Positions 63,012-64,000 of a stretch of DNA of 64,000 bases are shown here, one piece after another (the stretch's first letter is position 1; each line of letters starts with the position of its first letter). The DNA is from Spirochaetota bacterium (GTDB taxonomy: Bacteria; Spirochaetota; UBA4802; JAKQUI01), in contig JAKQUI010000048.1 of NCBI GenBank assembly GCA_029562645.1, positions 1 to 64,000 of the forward strand, read 5' to 3'. Both the position numbers and the translations under genes were made by a program. The notes beneath the pieces are model-generated. The model was given only the letters and a program-made list of their open reading frames with translations, was not told where the DNA came from and made no database searches.

Positions 63012-63946
63012 CGCAAGAACCGCACGGGATTTAACGGGGTGAGATATTTTCGCAATTCAAAATGGAGATGCGCACCGGTGACGGCGCCGGTCATTCCCGA
63101 TTCTGCGATGATAGTTCCCGCATCGACACTATCGCCCTCGGAGACGAAATTCTTGTTATTGTGCGCATATACCGTAATGTAGCCATGTTCATGCTTCATG
63201 ATAACGACCTTGCCATAGCCGTCTTTCCATCCGCTGAAAATGACGCGTCCGGAGGAAGCGGCCTTGATGGGCGTACCGACATTCGCGCTGATATCGAGCC
63301 CGCAATGGAACGCCTTTTTCCGGGTAAACGGATCGGTTCGTTTGCCAAACGATGATGTGATTTTTCCCCGAAGCGGCCATTGGAGAGAAAATCGAACCGG
63401 ACTGTCCGAACGGACCGCTTCCGGATGCGATGAGCGGTCCTTTGTATCGGACTCGAGATCATTAACTGGCGATGCCGTCCGTGCAATTTCTCCATCGATG
63501 CGGGTGCCGGGACGTTTCCCCGTGTACGCGCTTGGATGCCGTTCCGGCGTTTTTTGTGCAATGGCGGTACGAGTCGCCACGTTCCGTTTCGCGGAATTCG
63601 AAAAGTCGCGCCGACTCGGCACGGAGATCTGTTTTCCCGCGGTGAGCATGTCCGGGTCGGTAATCTCGTTCATCCTGATGATGAGCGAATGGCTGACGCC
63701 ATACCGATGTGCGATCGCCCAGAGGTTTTCCCCCTTCCGTATCCGGTGCTTGTGGATCCGCCATCGGGCATCTTCCTTTTTCAGCGCCGCCATAATTTCG
63801 GCCGGACGAGGACTCGATGACTTTTTCGACGCGATCGTCGATTCGGATGATTTTACACGTTGGGAGGGTGCATCAAATTCGTCATCGTATATAATAGATC
63901 CATCTACGGACAACGGGGAATCATCGATTGGACGGTTGGAGCTCAT
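63008..63946 (-). CDS. LysM-M23 peptidase (start may lie outside the window)
   Basis: At least 312 residues. LysM covers KHRIRKGENLWAIAHRYGVS ... GKQISVPS. A Ser/Arg-rich linker follows, then an M23 domain with FHCGLDISANVGTPIKAASS, GYITVYAHNNKNFVSEGD and HLHFELRKYL. The HxxxD and HxH zinc motifs are intact. It cleaves peptidoglycan peptides. No signal peptide precedes LysM at this start, and the frame stays open upstream to the window edge (LDDIEKLEDLIIINGLE before the ATG), so the gene probably begins beyond 64000. Confidence 0.88.
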   Translation of the reverse strand: MSSNRPIDDSPLSVDGSIIYDDEFDAPSQRVKSSESTIASKKSSSPRPAEIMAALKKEDARWRIHKHRIRKGENLWAIAHRYGVSHSLIIRMNEITDPDMLTAGKQISVPSRRDFSNSAKRNVATRTAIAQKTPERHPSAYTGKRPGTRIDGEIARTASPVNDLESDTKDRSSHPEAVRSDSPVRFSLQWPLRGKITSSFGKRTDPFTRKKAFHCGLDISANVGTPIKAASSGRVIFSGWKDGYGKVVIMKHEHGYITVYAHNNKNFVSEGDSVDAGTIIAESGMTGAVTGAHLHFELRKYLTPLNPVRFLR

Positions 63947-64000
63947 TTCAAGGCCGTTAATAATGATCAGGTCCTCGAGTTTTTCGATATCATCAAGCCC

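Overview
The window looks like a chromosomal segment of a free-living, Gram-negative, spirochaete-like bacterium (Spirochaetota, perhaps near the Leptospirales). This is an inference from gene content: many lipoproteins with short lipoboxes, TPR proteins, membrane-anchored double-PilZ proteins, FapA (DUF342), a LifO-type lipase foldase, acyl-CoA catabolism genes and a four-subunit 2-oxoacid:ferredoxin oxidoreductase. No rRNA or other firm taxonomic marker is present. One tRNA (Phe) was found and no CRISPR array.

Bases 1-18,850 are accessory in character. They hold the right end of an IS3-family element, a gene stump behind it, two decayed genes (one a Gfo/Idh/MocA oxidoreductase), a solitary IS3-like terminal repeat, several unrecognised secreted or membrane proteins, a large MoxR-type AAA+ / VWA pair, a sigma-70-like factor with a partner gene, and an orphan phage terminase pair.

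Bases 18,850-27,110 form an acyl-CoA catabolic block. On the minus strand lies nitroreductase-etfB-etfA. Divergent to it lies a plus-strand operon of histidine phosphatase, ACAD10/11-like acyl-CoA dehydrogenase, TetR regulator, APH-type kinase, 3-hydroxyacyl-CoA dehydrogenase and SDR. This set matches the known logic of 4-hydroxyacyl-CoA (levulinate-type) catabolism, with EtfBA as electron acceptor. A perfect CGAGCGCTCG palindrome sits between the divergent operons.

Bases 27,270-36,170 are flanked by two paralogous membrane PilZ proteins in opposite orientation. Between them are a DUF1573 lipoprotein gene with an in-frame TGA exactly where the first Cys of the family's CGC motif belongs (probable selenoprotein, the main finding), a GT-C-like membrane protein, two paralogous small lipoproteins, a family I.5-like lipase, another lipoprotein and a LifO-like foldase.

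Bases 36,200-64,000 are mostly housekeeping: a CoA-transferase/GNAT fusion, serS, a divergent RtcA-like protein, uvrC, sensor/TPR proteins, an NlpC/P60 hydrolase, tRNA-Phe, a class A PBP, a zinc-ribbon membrane protein, tatA-fdhE-(RmlD-like), fapA, nnrD/nnrE, a vorDBAC-type operon, TetR, STAS, a TPR protein and a LysM-M23 peptidase. FdhE and TatA imply a Tat-exported formate dehydrogenase elsewhere. Such enzymes often contain selenocysteine, which fits the DUF1573 reading.
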